Notes: a model not told the origin generated them from the sequence alone. 64,000 bases of DNA from Vogesella indigofera (GCF_028548395.1 NZ_JAQQLA010000003.1:682001-746000), one strand, 5' to 3'. Numbered from the stretch's first letter, positions 26,854 through 36,683 are shown. Program-made: numbers and translations.

Positions 26854-27690
26854 TTACGCTCCGGCTGAAAGGCGCCGCCGGGTGACGGCAAAGTCTTCCA
26901 GCATCGCCAGTTCGAAATCACTGAAGCCCGCCGCCCGGCGCGCCTCCCAATTGTAAGCACCGCGCAGGTTATCGACTTCGTAGTCGATCAGCAACTGGCG
27001 GAAGCAGGCCAGCGGTTCGATGCCGCGCGCGTCGCACAGCGTGGTGAACCAGTAGTTGCCGATCTGCACGTGACCGATCTCGTCCTCGAAGATCTGGTCG
27101 AGGATGGCCACCGTCGCGGCATCACCCAGCGCCGCCAGCTTTTTCTGGATCGGTGGCACCGCATCGAGGCCGCGCGCCTCCAGCACCCGCGGCACCAGCG
27201 CCATGCGCACCATCACGTCGTGGTCGGTGTCCACCGCCATCTGCCACAGGCTGTTGTGGCCGACAAAATCGCCGTAGTCGAAACCCAGCTGCTGCAGCCG
27301 CTCGCGCAGCATGTTGAAGTGCTTCGCCTCTTCCGCCGCCACCCGCAGCCAGTCTTCGACAAAGGCGTCCGGCATGTCGCGAAAGCGCCAGACCGCATCC
27401 AGCGCCAGATTGATGGCATTGAATTCGATATGGGCGATGGCGTGGATCAGCCCAGCACGCCCGGCGACGCTGCCCAGCCCCTGGCGCGGCACCTCGAACG
27501 GCGGTACCAGCTGCGGCAGTGCCGGGCGCCCCGGTGCCGGCAGCGGGTATGGCAAGGGCAGCGCGTCCGCCACGCGCGGCAGCTGTCCGGCCAGCCACTG
27601 CTGATGACACTGGCTGGCGAGCCGCGGTTTGGCGTCGATATCGCTGCTGCACAGCGCCTGATAGACGGCAGGATAGAGAGAGGAAGTCAT
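26854..27690 (-). CDS. Ferritin-like DUF455 family protein
   Basis: A 278-residue protein of the DUF455 ferritin-like group. Diiron-type ligands are visible in EFNAINLALDA (near residue 90), EEAKHFNML (near 120) and FEDEIGHVQIG (near 205), the two EXXH-like helices of a four-helix bundle. The enzymatic reaction is unknown; family members are suspected oxidoreductases related to tRNA hydroxylases such as MiaE. It is divergent from fliW and leads a two-gene unit with the small membrane protein. Confidence 0.85.
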   Translation of the reverse strand: MTSSLYPAVYQALCSSDIDAKPRLASQCHQQWLAGQLPRVADALPLPYPLPAPGRPALPQLVPPFEVPRQGLGSVAGRAGLIHAIAHIEFNAINLALDAVWRFRDMPDAFVEDWLRVAAEEAKHFNMLRERLQQLGFDYGDFVGHNSLWQMAVDTDHDVMVRMALVPRVLEARGLDAVPPIQKKLAALGDAATVAILDQIFEDEIGHVQIGNYWFTTLCDARGIEPLACFRQLLIDYEVDNLRGAYNWEARRAAGFSDFELAMLEDFAVTRRRLSAGA

Positions 27691-27788
27691 GGCGCGGCAT
27701 TTTACCTGTTGCCGGCTGACATTTGTCAGCCAACAACGCCCGCAGCTATTGCATAATGCCGGTTCACGATGTCATGAGGAGACGCACC

Positions 27789-28229
27789 ATGCTGTTCAAT
27801 TCCAGCCTGCTCGGCCAGGTCGAAGTCGATGAAAACACCATCATCACTTTCGAGGCCGGCCTGCCCGCCTTCGAGAACTGCACCCGCTTCAAGCTGTTCC
27901 ACGAAGCCGACAGCAACAGCCCCAGCGTGTTCTGGATGCAGTCGCTGGACAACCCCGACGTGCTGTTCAGCGTGACCGACCCGCAGAAACTCGGCATCCG
28001 CTACGAGATCGAGTTGAGCCAGGACGAAGTCGCGGCGCTGGCGCTGAGCCGCCAGGAAGACGCCGCCATCCTGCTGACCATCTACCGCGAGCTGCCGAGC
28101 GACGAAGCCAATCCGGCGCTGTCGCAGCTGCGCGCCAATGTCCGTAACCCGCTGATCATCAATCTGGCGACGCAGAAAGCGTTGCAGAAAACCGGCCTCG
28201 CCTGCGACATCGTGTTCCACAACCGCTGA
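27789..28229 (+). CDS. fliW: Flagellar assembly factor FliW
   Basis: A 146-residue FliW protein, which binds flagellin and the translation repressor CsrA to tune filament assembly. It has the typical start (F.SSLLGQVEVDE..IITFEAGLPAFE), FWMQSLDNPDVLFSV in the middle, and the conserved NPLIINL near the C terminus. The ATG at 27789 has GAGGAG upstream. No flagellin, csrA or other flagellar gene is nearby, so it is an orphan copy here, but it supports motility together with the chemoreceptor. Confidence 0.92.
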   Translation: MLFNSSLLGQVEVDENTIITFEAGLPAFENCTRFKLFHEADSNSPSVFWMQSLDNPDVLFSVTDPQKLGIRYEIELSQDEVAALALSRQEDAAILLTIYRELPSDEANPALSQLRANVRNPLIINLATQKALQKTGLACDIVFHNR

Positions 28230-28249
28230 GCCGGATCGCCGGCGCAGGA

Positions 28250-28282
28250 CAAGGTTGGCCGCAACGCTTGCGGCCAACCTTG
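28250..28282. terminator. Inverted pair of dispersed motifs after fliW
   Basis: CAAGGTTGGCCGCAA (28250-28264), loop CGC, then TTGCGGCCAACCTTG form a perfect 15-bp stem 20 bases past the fliW stop. No T run follows directly, but a second, canonical terminator comes next. Confidence 0.8.
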
Positions 28283-28298
28283 CGCCCGCTGCCATAAA

Positions 28299-28335
28299 AA
28301 AACCGCCCGACAGGCCAGGCCTGTCGGGCGGTTTT
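28299..28335. terminator. Bidirectional terminator between fliW and bipA
   Basis: AAAACCGCCCGACAGGCC pairs with its complement across a very short loop, with A and T runs outside; it serves both convergent genes. Confidence 0.9.
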
Positions 28336-28374
28336 GCTGGCAGCCGGGAACCGTTGCCGGTTCCGGCCAGCCAT

Positions 28375-30192
28375 TTAGTTGGCGGCAGCCTTGTTCATGC
28401 GGCGACGATCGGATTCGTTCAGGAAACGCTTGCGAATACGGATCGACTTCGGCGTGATTTCCACCAGTTCGTCGTCGTCGATGAATTCCACGGCCGATTC
28501 CAGAGTCATCTTGATCGGGGTGGTCAGGCGCACGGCTTCGTCGGTACCGGAGGCACGCACGTTGGTCAGCTGCTTGCCCTTGACCGGGTTCACCACCAGG
28601 TCGTTGTCGCGGCTGTGGATACCGATGATCATGCCTTCGTACAGCTTGTCGCCTGGCGACACGAACATGCGGCCGCGGTCTTCCAGCTTCCACAGTGCGT
28701 AGGCCACGGCATCGCCGTTTTCCTGCGAGATCAGCACGCCGTTGTGACGGCCTGGCATATCCGGCTTCACCGGTGCGTAGTCGTCAAACACGTGGCTCAT
28801 CAGGCCGGTGCCGCGGGTCATGGTCATGAAGTCGGACTGGAAGCCGATCAGGCCACGTGCCGGAATATGGTATTCCAGACGGGTACGGCCCATGCCGTCC
28901 GATTCCATGTTGGTCAGTTCGCCACGGCGACGACCGATTTCTTCCATCACGCCGCCCTGGTGGTTGTCTTCCAGGTCGATGGTCAGGTTTTCGTACGGCT
29001 CGCACTTCTCGCCGTTGATGTCCTTGTACACCACACGTGGCTTGGCCACGGCGATTTCAAAGCCTTCACGACGCATGGTTTCCAGCAGGATGGTCAGGTG
29101 CAGTTCGCCACGACCGGAAACGCGGAACACGTCGGAGTCTTCGGTGTCTTCAACACGCAGTGCCACGTTGGTCAGCAGCTCTTTGGTCAGACGGTCGCGG
29201 ATCTGGCGCGAAGTCACGAACTTACCTTCGGTACCGGCCAGTGGCGAGGAGTTGACCATGAAGTCCATGGTCAGGGTCGGCTCGTCCACACCCAGCACCG
29301 GCAGGCCAACTGGCTGGTCCTTGTCGCAGATGGTCACGCCGATACCGATATCCTCGATACCGGAGATGATGATGATGTCGCCAGCTTCGGCGCTTTCAAC
29401 CGGTACACGCTCCAGGCCGCGATAGCCCAGTACCTGGTTGATACGACCGGCAGCAACCTGATCTTCGTGGTTCATGACCACCACTTGCTGGCCCGGCTTG
29501 ATGCGGCCGTTCAGCACGCGACCGATACCCATGCGACCGGTGTAGGTCGAGTAGTCCAGCGCGGAGATCTGGAACTGCAGCGGAGCGTCGGCATCGCCGG
29601 CCGGAGTCGGCACGTGCTTAAGCACGGTCTCGAACAGCGGACGCATGTTGTCGGAGACTTCTTCCAGTTCCAGCTTGGCAAAGCCGTTCAGGCCGGAAGC
29701 GTAGATCACCGGAAAGTCCATCTGTTCGTCGTTGGCGCCCAGCTTGTCGAACAGGTCGAAAGTCTGGTCCACCACCCAGTCCGGACGTGCGCCCGGACGG
29801 TCTACCTTGTTGATCACCACGATAGGACGCAGGCCCAGGGCCAGTGCCTTCTTGGTCACGAAACGGGTTTGCGGCATCGGGCCTTCAACGGCATCCACCA
29901 GCAGCAGTACGCCATCCACCATGCCCAGAACGCGCTCTACTTCACCACCGAAGTCGGCGTGACCAGGGGTGTCAACGATGTTGATGTGCACACCTTCGTA
30001 CTCGACGGCGGTGTTTTTGGACAGAATGGTAATGCCACGCTCTTTTTCAAGATCGTTGGAGTCCATTACACGTTCGTCAACTTGCTGGTTTTCACGGAAA
30101 GTACCGGATTGACGCAGTAGCTGGTCAACCAGCGTGGTCTTGCCGTGGTCAACGTGGGCGATAATGGCGATGTTACGAATTTGTCGGGTCAT
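28375..30192 (-). CDS. bipA: Ribosome-associated GTPase BipA/TypA
   Basis: A 605-residue translational GTPase that binds the 70S ribosome and aids subunit assembly and stress or low-temperature growth. G1 is AHVDHGKTT at residues 12-20, G3 is [14 protein letters not shown] near 75, and G4 is [11 protein letters not shown] near 129. The EF-G-like domains and the BipA-specific C terminus ending [13 protein letters not shown] follow. The start at 30192 gives the normal family length; the Shine-Dalgarno is weak. Codon use is more uniform than in neighbours, and no dispersed motif lies within it. Confidence 0.96.
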   Translation of the reverse strand: MTRQIRNIAIIAHVDHGKTTLVDQLLRQSGTFRENQQVDERVMDSNDLEKERGITILSKNTAVEYEGVHINIVDTPGHADFGGEVERVLGMVDGVLLLVDAVEGPMPQTRFVTKKALALGLRPIVVINKVDRPGARPDWVVDQTFDLFDKLGANDEQMDFPVIYASGLNGFAKLELEEVSDNMRPLFETVLKHVPTPAGDADAPLQFQISALDYSTYTGRMGIGRVLNGRIKPGQQVVVMNHEDQVAAGRINQVLGYRGLERVPVESAEAGDIIIISGIEDIGIGVTICDKDQPVGLPVLGVDEPTLTMDFMVNSSPLAGTEGKFVTSRQIRDRLTKELLTNVALRVEDTEDSDVFRVSGRGELHLTILLETMRREGFEIAVAKPRVVYKDINGEKCEPYENLTIDLEDNHQGGVMEEIGRRRGELTNMESDGMGRTRLEYHIPARGLIGFQSDFMTMTRGTGLMSHVFDDYAPVKPDMPGRHNGVLISQENGDAVAYALWKLEDRGRMFVSPGDKLYEGMIIGIHSRDNDLVVNPVKGKQLTNVRASGTDEAVRLTTPIKMTLESAVEFIDDDELVEITPKSIRIRKRFLNESDRRRMNKAAAN

Positions 30193-30308
30193 GGGGATAC
30201 GTAGTTTTAGAAAGTCGCGCGAATAATAGCACAAACAGGGTTGCAGTTCACCGCCTGGGGCGGCTTTATTTCGGTACACTGGCGGCGTTTCATCAGGAGA
30301 GCAACACA

Positions 30309-31172
30309 ATGTACGACTGGAATGCGCTTTGGCACACCCATGCCGGCAAACAGCAGCGTTTTGCGAGCGAGACGCTGGACATCAACCAGCTGGCCCCGGA
30401 ACTGGGCGCCAGCCTGCATCGCGCCGCACGCAACCCGCACGACATCGCCGTCTATGATCACGGCGACCACTACAGCCTGTTGCGCCACGACCAGGGGCTG
30501 CAGCTGCTGCGCCTGGAAAAACGCGTCCTGTTCGACATTGCCATCCGTCTGGTCACCGCCGACGAGGGTCAGCCACTGGCGCTGCCCTACCTGGAAGTGC
30601 TGGTCGACAACCTCGCCACCGGCGAAGCCGGCAGCTGGCGCGCAGAAGTCCGCTGCAGCGAGGATGGCGAACTGCTTGCCAACGACGCCCTGCTGCAACA
30701 CGAGCAGCCGCCGGCAATGAGCTGGCCCGAGCTGAGCTTTGCCGACGACGCCCGCTTCGCCGCCGCGCTGCGCGCCAGCTGGCAGGAGGCCGCCGAAGCC
30801 GTCACCCTCGACGCCGCCGCCTGGTTCAACGCCGAAGCGCTGGAGCAGCACGCGACCGAACCGCCGCTGGACGCCCGCATCCAGCAGATGTGCGAACGCT
30901 ACGCCGAGATCGTCCGCCGCGAACAGGCGCTGCTGTCGCGCCAGTTCAGCGACGAGGAATTGCTGCTGATTGCCGAGGTGTTGCGCGGCGTGACCTTCGA
31001 ATCCGCCGAGTCCTGCCGCGGCCTGTGGCTGGCGGTGGAAAACCGGCTGTTGCAGGACGAACTGGACCGCAAGCACGGCGTCGATGGTGCCGCGCTGCTG
31101 CGCCAGCTGCAACAGCTGAGTTACACCCAGGAAGTGGCGCTGATCGAGGCGCTGGCACCGGCGCAGGACTGA
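30309..31172 (+). CDS. Hypothetical protein, 287 residues
   Basis: I do not recognise a family. The protein is acidic, soluble and has no signal peptide. The N-terminal half (about 1-130) looks beta-rich (HDIAVYDHGDHYSLLRH..., RLVTADEG). The C-terminal half is helical, with a long charged helix near DARIQQMCERYAEIVRREQALLSRQFSDEELLLIAEVL. CAGGAGAG precedes the ATG. It is divergent from bipA and convergent with the quinone oxidoreductase. Base composition matches the neighbours, so recent transfer is not suggested. Confidence 0.75.
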   Translation: MYDWNALWHTHAGKQQRFASETLDINQLAPELGASLHRAARNPHDIAVYDHGDHYSLLRHDQGLQLLRLEKRVLFDIAIRLVTADEGQPLALPYLEVLVDNLATGEAGSWRAEVRCSEDGELLANDALLQHEQPPAMSWPELSFADDARFAAALRASWQEAAEAVTLDAAAWFNAEALEQHATEPPLDARIQQMCERYAEIVRREQALLSRQFSDEELLLIAEVLRGVTFESAESCRGLWLAVENRLLQDELDRKHGVDGAALLRQLQQLSYTQEVALIEALAPAQD

Positions 31173-31174
31173 GC

Positions 31175-31208
31175 AAAAAAAACGGGGCAATCCGTCCAAA
31201 GATTGCCC
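31175..31208 (-). terminator. Terminator of the quinone oxidoreductase gene
   Basis: GGGGCAATC and GATTGCCCC form the stem; the eight-T run lies on the minus-strand side, so it mainly serves the oxidoreductase gene. Confidence 0.8.
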
Positions 31209-31275
31209 CCACCCCTATCCATTCAGCAGAAAGTGAACACCATTTGCTGATGCACTGCATGATAGGGGCGCCAGA

Positions 31276-32268
31276 TTACGCCGCCGTGACAGGGAACAGC
31301 GTCAGCACCACCTTGCCGAGATTGCGATTGTCGGCCAGATACTGGTGCGCCTCGGCCACCGCCGCCAGCGGATAGCTGCTGTCCAGTGTCACGTGCGCGC
31401 GACCGGACTGCAGCGCCGGCAGCACCTGCGTTTCCAGCGCCTGCGCCAGCTGGGCGCGGCGCGCCAGCGGCTGGGTGCGCAAGGTCGAGCCTTGCACCCG
31501 CAAGCGCTTCATTAGTAGCTGCGCCAGATTGATCTCGCCCTTGCTGCCGCCCATCACCCCGATCAGCAGCAGCCGACCGTCGGCACGCAGGCTGGCCAGA
31601 TTGTCGGCAAACAGCGCCGCCCCCACCGGGTCGAGGATCACGTCGACACCGCCGGCGGCCTTGAGGTTGGCCGCAAAGCCCGGCTGCCGGCTGTCGATGG
31701 TCAGCATCGCGCCCAGCGACTGGCAGTAACTGCGCTTCTCCTCGCTGCCGGCGCTGGCCACTACCTCGGCACCGAGCAGGCCGGCCAGCTGGATCGCCGC
31801 CGCGCCGACACCGCTGGCACCGGCGTGAATCAGCGCCCGTTCGCCCTCCTGCAGCTCGGCCAGCTCGACCAGGTTCAGCCACGCCGTCATCCACGCCTCC
31901 GGCAGGCTGGCGGCCTCGACCCAGCTCAGCCAGTCCGGCTTCGGAATCGCTACCGCGCTGTCCAGCAGCGCGTATTCGGCATAGCCGCCACCCGCCACCA
32001 GCCCGAACACGGCATCACCCTGCTGAAAGCGCGACGGGCCGTTGACGGCATCGACAATGCCGGCCACCTCCAACCCCAGCAGCGGCGACGCGCCCGACGG
32101 CGGCGGATAATGCCCTTCGCGCTGCACCAGATCCGCGCGGTTCACCCCGGCGGCCAATACCCTGACCCGCAGCTGGCCCGGCTGCGGCTGCGGTTTTTCG
32201 ATCAACGCCAGTTCCAGCGTTTCCACCCCGCCCGGGGCCTGTTGAATCACGGCCTGCATAGACATCAT
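31276..32268 (-). CDS. NAD(P)H quinone oxidoreductase, PIG3 family
   Basis: A 330-residue zinc-independent medium-chain dehydrogenase/reductase. It shows AAGVNRADLVQREGHYPPP (PIG3/TP53I3 signature, near residue 40), LLGLEVAGIV, and a nucleotide-binding ALIHAGASGVGAAAIQLA near 145. It reduces quinones or related enones with NADPH. Two ATG codons stand side by side at 32268 and 32265 behind GGAGGG; the second has the better spacing. It is divergent from ccoI with only 48 bases between starts. Confidence 0.9.
   Translation of the reverse strand: MMSMQAVIQQAPGGVETLELALIEKPQPQPGQLRVRVLAAGVNRADLVQREGHYPPPSGASPLLGLEVAGIVDAVNGPSRFQQGDAVFGLVAGGGYAEYALLDSAVAIPKPDWLSWVEAASLPEAWMTAWLNLVELAELQEGERALIHAGASGVGAAAIQLAGLLGAEVVASAGSEEKRSYCQSLGAMLTIDSRQPGFAANLKAAGGVDVILDPVGAALFADNLASLRADGRLLLIGVMGGSKGEINLAQLLMKRLRVQGSTLRTQPLARRAQLAQALETQVLPALQSGRAHVTLDSSYPLAAVAEAHQYLADNRNLGKVVLTLFPVTAA
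31662..31677 (-). repeat. Dispersed motif variant in the quinone oxidoreductase gene
   Basis: TGAGGTTGGCCGCAAA differs at one core base; on the gene strand it encodes Ala-Ala-Asn-Leu. Confidence 0.55.
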
Positions 32269-32316
32269 TGACCCTCCGCAAGCTAAGCATGTGCACTTGC
32301 ATTACAATAGCACGCC

Positions 32317-34740
32317 ATGAGCGCACCCTGTTTCCACTGCGGGCTTCCCGTCCCCGCCGATGCCGACTATCCCGTCCGTTACCGCCAACTCCACGAGCAC
32401 ACCTGCTGCGCCGGCTGCCAGGCCGTGGCGCAGACCATCATCGATGCCGGGCTGGATGACTACTACCAGCACCGCACCGAAGGCGGCCGCCAGGCCGAGG
32501 CGCTGCCGGCCGAGCTGCTGCAACAGATGCAGCTGTACGACAACGACGAACTGCAGAAAAGCTTTGTCCACCTCGAAAGCGAACAGGTCCGCGAAGCGGC
32601 GCTGATGCTGGAAGGCATTACCTGCGCCGCCTGCGTCTGGCTCAACGAGCAGCAACTGCGCCGCCTGCCCGGCGTGCTGACGGTGGACATCAACTACGCC
32701 ACCCACCGCGCCCGCGTGCGCTGGGACAACGACCGGCTGCAGCTGTCCGCCATCCTGGAGGCCATCGCCGCCATCGGCTACCGCGCCCACCCCTACGACG
32801 CCTCGCGCCAGGAAGCGCTGCACCAGAAGGAGCGCAAGCAGGCGCTGAACCGGCTGTGGGTCGCCGGGCTGTCGATGATGCAGGTGATGATGTACGCGGT
32901 GCCGGTGTACATGGCGCCGGACGGCGAGATCGAGGCGCAATACCTGTGGCTGCTGCACTGGGCCAGCTTCGTGCTGACCGTACCGGTGGTGATCTACTCC
33001 GCCATCCCGTTCTACCGCGCCACCTGGCGCGACCTGAAGACACGCCGCGCCGGCATGGACACACCGGTCACCATCGGCATCCTGACCGCCTTCTTCGCCA
33101 GTTTCTGGGCGCTGATCAACCGCATCGAGCACGGCATCTACTTCGACTCGGTGTCGATGTTCGTGTTCCTGCTGCTGGGCGGGCGCTACCTGGAAAGCGT
33201 GGCGCGGCGCAAGACTGGCGAGGCCACCGAACGGCTGGTCAAACTGCTGCCGGCGTTCGCCCACCGCCTCGACAACTGGCCGGCCTCGCGCGACAGCAGC
33301 GAGGTGGCTGCGGCCAACCTTGCGCTGGGCGACCTGCTGCTGGTCAAACCCGGCGAAACCATCCCCGCCGACGGCATCATTCGCGACGGCCAGTCCAGCA
33401 TCGACGAATCGCTGCTCAGCGGCGAGAGCCTGCCGGTCGCACGCCGCAGCGGCGAGGAAGTGGTCGCCGGCAGCGTCAACAGCGCCAGCCCGCTGGTGAT
33501 CGAGGTCAACCGCATCGGCCAGGGCACCCGCCTGGCCGGCATCGTGCGGCTCTTGGACCAGGCGCTGGCGGAAAAACCGCGGCTGGCGCTACTGGCCGAC
33601 CGCTTCGCCAGCGTGTTTGTCGCCGCGCTGCTGCTGGTGGCGCTGGCCACCTTTGCCGGCTGGTACTGGTACGAGCCGGCGCGCGCGCTGTGGATCACCG
33701 TCGCGGTACTGGTGATCTCCTGCCCCTGCGCGCTGTCGCTGGCAACACCGGCGGCACTCACCGCCGCCACCGGCCACTTGGCGCAGTTGGGCGTGCTCAC
33801 CGCCCGCGGCCATGCACTGGAAACGCTGAGCAAGATCAGCGACGTGGTGTTCGACAAGACCGGCACCCTCACCCACGGCCGCATGCAGCTATTGCAACTA
33901 CAGACCTTCGGCGCGCTCGACAACGACGCCGCGCTGGCACTGGCGGCGGCGATGGAGTCCGGCTCCGAACACCCGATCGCGCGGGCGCTGCTGGCCGCCA
34001 ACCAAGCGCCGCTGCCGGTACTCAGCGAACTGGGCAACACCCCCGGTCAGGGCATCACCGCCCGCCTGCAGGACACCGTCTGGCGCCTGGGGCGACCGGA
34101 ATTCGTCAGCAGTCGCGCACCAATCATCCCGGCCGACTGGCCGACGACGGCGACCTGCATCGCGCTGGGCCACGATGACGAGATCGTCGCCCTGTTCGCC
34201 ATCGGCGACCAGCCGCGCGCCGAGGCCGCCGCCGTGGTGCAGCAACTGCAGCGCCGCGGCCTGACCCTGCACCTGCTGTCCGGCGACGCCGCCCCTGCAG
34301 TCGAACACCTTGCGGCCAACCTTGGCCTGGATCACGCCCGTGCCGCGGCCACGCCGGAAGACAAGCTGGCCTACGTCAGCCAGCTGCAGCAACAGGGCCG
34401 CCGCGTGCTGATGATCGGCGACGGCGTCAACGACGCGCCGGTGCTGGCGCGCGCCGACGTGTCGTTGGCGATGGGCGGCGGTACCGATGTCGCCCGCGCC
34501 AGCGGCGACCTGATCCTGATCCACGACGAACTGGGGCGCTTGCCGGCGACGCTGGCGCTGGCGCAGCGCACCATGCACATCATCCGCCAGAACCTGTGGT
34601 GGGCGGCACTGTATAATCTGCTGGCGCTGCCGCTGGCCATCGCCGGCTGGATCACGCCGTGGCTGGCCAGCCTCGGCATGGCGCTCAGTTCCTTACTGGT
34701 GGTGGGTAACGCCCTGCGCCTGATCAAACGGGATAAATGA
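32317..34740 (+). CDS. ccoI: Copper-translocating P-type ATPase for cbb3 oxidase assembly
   Basis: An 807-residue P1B-type ATPase of the CcoI/FixI group, which exports copper needed to mature cbb3 cytochrome oxidase. The N terminus has the group-specific Cys-rich segment (CFHCG, HTCCAGC) and a heavy-metal domain with CAAC near residue 105. The transmembrane metal motif CPC is at 469-471, the phosphorylated aspartate D513 lies in DKTGTLTHG, and GDGVNDAPVL is near 702. No Shine-Dalgarno is visible, and a TACAAT hexamer ends only 8 bases before the ATG. It overlaps ccoS by four bases. The cbb3 structural genes are outside the window. Confidence 0.94.
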   Translation: MSAPCFHCGLPVPADADYPVRYRQLHEHTCCAGCQAVAQTIIDAGLDDYYQHRTEGGRQAEALPAELLQQMQLYDNDELQKSFVHLESEQVREAALMLEGITCAACVWLNEQQLRRLPGVLTVDINYATHRARVRWDNDRLQLSAILEAIAAIGYRAHPYDASRQEALHQKERKQALNRLWVAGLSMMQVMMYAVPVYMAPDGEIEAQYLWLLHWASFVLTVPVVIYSAIPFYRATWRDLKTRRAGMDTPVTIGILTAFFASFWALINRIEHGIYFDSVSMFVFLLLGGRYLESVARRKTGEATERLVKLLPAFAHRLDNWPASRDSSEVAAANLALGDLLLVKPGETIPADGIIRDGQSSIDESLLSGESLPVARRSGEEVVAGSVNSASPLVIEVNRIGQGTRLAGIVRLLDQALAEKPRLALLADRFASVFVAALLLVALATFAGWYWYEPARALWITVAVLVISCPCALSLATPAALTAATGHLAQLGVLTARGHALETLSKISDVVFDKTGTLTHGRMQLLQLQTFGALDNDAALALAAAMESGSEHPIARALLAANQAPLPVLSELGNTPGQGITARLQDTVWRLGRPEFVSSRAPIIPADWPTTATCIALGHDDEIVALFAIGDQPRAEAAAVVQQLQRRGLTLHLLSGDAAPAVEHLAANLGLDHARAAATPEDKLAYVSQLQQQGRRVLMIGDGVNDAPVLARADVSLAMGGGTDVARASGDLILIHDELGRLPATLALAQRTMHIIRQNLWWAALYNLLALPLAIAGWITPWLASLGMALSSLLVVGNALRLIKRDK
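33308..33322 (+). repeat. Dispersed motif copy inside ccoI (first)
   Basis: CTGCGGCCAACCTTG encodes Ala-Ala-Asn-Leu. Confidence 0.8.
34309..34325 (+). repeat. Dispersed motif copy inside ccoI (second)
   Basis: CTTGCGGCCAACCTTGG encodes Leu-Ala-Ala-Asn-Leu, the same frame as the copy 1 kb upstream. Confidence 0.8.
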
Positions 34741-34919
34741 TGGAAAGCCTGTATTTACTGATACCGATGAGCATCGTGCTGGTGTTTTTCATCGGCGTGC
34801 TGTTCTGGTGGTCGACCCGCTCCGGCCAGTTTGACGATCTGGAAGGCCCGGCGCACCGCATCCTGATGGACGACGACGACACCAGCGACGACGCCGGCAC
34901 CCCGCCAGCCGCACGCTGA
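34737..34919 (+). CDS. ccoS: cbb3-type oxidase assembly protein CcoS
   Basis: A 60-residue single-helix membrane protein with the CcoS pattern: a short start, one hydrophobic span (SLYLLIPMSIVLVFFIGVLFWW), then the conserved SGQFDDLEGPAHRIL and an acidic tail. CcoS is needed for cofactor incorporation into cbb3 oxidase. The start overlaps the ccoI stop as ATGATG, so translation is coupled. Confidence 0.93.
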   Translation: MMESLYLLIPMSIVLVFFIGVLFWWSTRSGQFDDLEGPAHRILMDDDDTSDDAGTPPAAR

Positions 34920-35311
34920 GCACCGTCTCACCCATGACGCCACGCCGAGGCCTCGGCGTGGCGTCGTGCTTTTCTGTCATGCCGCCGCGCGGCGTGAAAA
35001 AAAACGGGGGAGCAAGCTCCCCCTCGAAAACCGCGCCGCTGCAGGGCACGCAGCCGGCACGGTCACAACCCCCGATCGCCGCCGCGTCACGGCGGCCAGC
35101 GGCTTGTCGCCATTGTGCGCAGCGGCCCACCATTCGGCCAATTAATTGTCACCAAATTGATGATTATGTTTTTCAATCACCCTGCCGCGTCACAAGGCGG
35201 CAGGCAGCCGCTAAAATGGCCGGCCCGGCGCGATGATGCCAATGGCGTCACCGCGCCACACCCCACCAACACAGCGCCGTCGCGATCGCGGCCAGCAAGG
35301 ACACGACACGG
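34920..35311. other. 392-base gap between ccoS and trkA with two hairpins
   Basis: A 13-bp GC stem (ACGCCACGCCGAG with complement, 34936-34963) lies just after ccoS and probably terminates it, though the T run is short (CTTTTC). A second stem (GGGGGAGC/GCTCCCCC, near 35006-35025) follows an A run and could act on the minus strand. An AT-richer patch at 35140-35180 may hold the trkA promoter. I see no gene here. Confidence 0.6.
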
Positions 35312-36682
35312 ATGAGAATCCTGATTCTGGGAGGAGGACAAGTTGGCGCCAGCGTGGCGGAAAGCCTGACCAACGAAGGCAACGACGTCACCGTAGTCGA
35401 TCAGGACGCCAACCTGCTTAAGCTGCTGCAGAACCGCCTCGACATCCGTACCGTGCTCGGCAATGCCGCCCATCCGTCGGTGCTGCTCAATGCCGGCGCC
35501 GAAGACGCCGAGCTGCTGCTGGCGCTGACCCGCAACGACGACACCAATCTGCTGGCCTGTGCGCTGGCCCGCACCCAGTTCAACATCCCCACCTGTATCG
35601 CGCGCATCCGCGCCAGCGATTACGTGGAGGGCCGCCACGCGGTGCTGAAGCAGTTCTCGGTCGATCACGCCATCTGCCCGGAGCAGATCGTCACCAACAA
35701 TCTGTACCAGCTGCTGTCCTACCCGCGCGCGCTGCAGGTACTGGACTTCGGCCACGGCATCGCCCAGCTGGTGGTGGCCCGTGCCGGCAGCGACGGCAAG
35801 CTGGTCGGCCGCCCGCTGAAGCAGATCCGCGACGACATGCCGGACAGCGACTCGCGCATCTGCGCCATCTACCGCAACGACAAGCTGATCGTGCCGGACG
35901 GCAACACCGTGATCGAGGCCAACGACGAGGTGTTCTTCATCGCTGCCAAGGCCGACGTGCCGGGCATGCTCGGCGAGCTGCGCAGCAGCGAGAAGCCGGT
36001 ACGCCGGGTGATGATCGCCGGTGGCGGCAACATCGGCTACCGTCTGGCGCGGCTGCTGCAGGACGACTACGAGGTCAAGCTGATCGAGGCGCGCGGCGAA
36101 CGCGCGGTATGGCTGTCGGAAAACCTGGACCGGGTGCTGGTGCTGCACGGCGAGGCCACCGACGAGGCACTACTGGAAGACGAGAACATCGACGAGATGG
36201 ACGTGTTCTGCGCGCTGACCAACGACGACGAGGACAACGTGATGTCCACGCTGCTGGCCAAGCGCATGGGCGCCCACCGTGTCATCGCGCTGGTCAACCG
36301 CAGCAGCTATGTCGACCTGCTGGAAGGCAACCGCATCGATGTGGTGATTTCGCCGCACCTGTCCACCATCGGCTCGGTACTGGCGCACCTGCGCCGCGGC
36401 GACGTGGTGGCGGTGCACCCGTTGCGCCGTGGCGCCGCCGAGGCCATCGAGGTGATCATTCACGGCGACGAGCACACCTCGCGTCTGGTTGGCCGCAAGG
36501 TGGAAGACATCAAGATGCCGCCTGGCTGCACCCTCAGCGCGGTGATCCGCGGCCAGCAGGTGCTGATGGCGCACCACGACCTGGTGCTGTGCAGTGAAGA
36601 CCACCTGATCATCTTCGTGTCGCGCCGCCGCCAGCTGCGCCAGATCGAGAAGCTGGTGCAGGTCAAGATGGGGTTCTTCTGA
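35312..36682 (+). CDS. trkA: Trk potassium uptake regulatory subunit
   Basis: A 456-residue peripheral membrane protein made of two RCK units, each with an NAD-binding Rossmann fold. The first begins MRILILGGGQVGASVAE; the second has RRVMIAGGGNIGYRLA near residue 231. Each is followed by an RCK_C domain. TrkA gates the TrkH channel. AAGGACA lies upstream. The gene starts a run of seven closely spaced or overlapping genes that includes trkH. Confidence 0.96.
   Translation: MRILILGGGQVGASVAESLTNEGNDVTVVDQDANLLKLLQNRLDIRTVLGNAAHPSVLLNAGAEDAELLLALTRNDDTNLLACALARTQFNIPTCIARIRASDYVEGRHAVLKQFSVDHAICPEQIVTNNLYQLLSYPRALQVLDFGHGIAQLVVARAGSDGKLVGRPLKQIRDDMPDSDSRICAIYRNDKLIVPDGNTVIEANDEVFFIAAKADVPGMLGELRSSEKPVRRVMIAGGGNIGYRLARLLQDDYEVKLIEARGERAVWLSENLDRVLVLHGEATDEALLEDENIDEMDVFCALTNDDEDNVMSTLLAKRMGAHRVIALVNRSSYVDLLEGNRIDVVISPHLSTIGSVLAHLRRGDVVAVHPLRRGAAEAIEVIIHGDEHTSRLVGRKVEDIKMPPGCTLSAVIRGQQVLMAHHDLVLCSEDHLIIFVSRRRQLRQIEKLVQVKMGFF
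36486..36499 (-). repeat. Dispersed motif variant inside trkA
   Basis: TGGTTGGCCGCAAG encodes Val-Gly-Arg-Lys at a conserved RCK_C position, so this near-match may be chance. Confidence 0.4.
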
Positions 36683-36683
36683 C

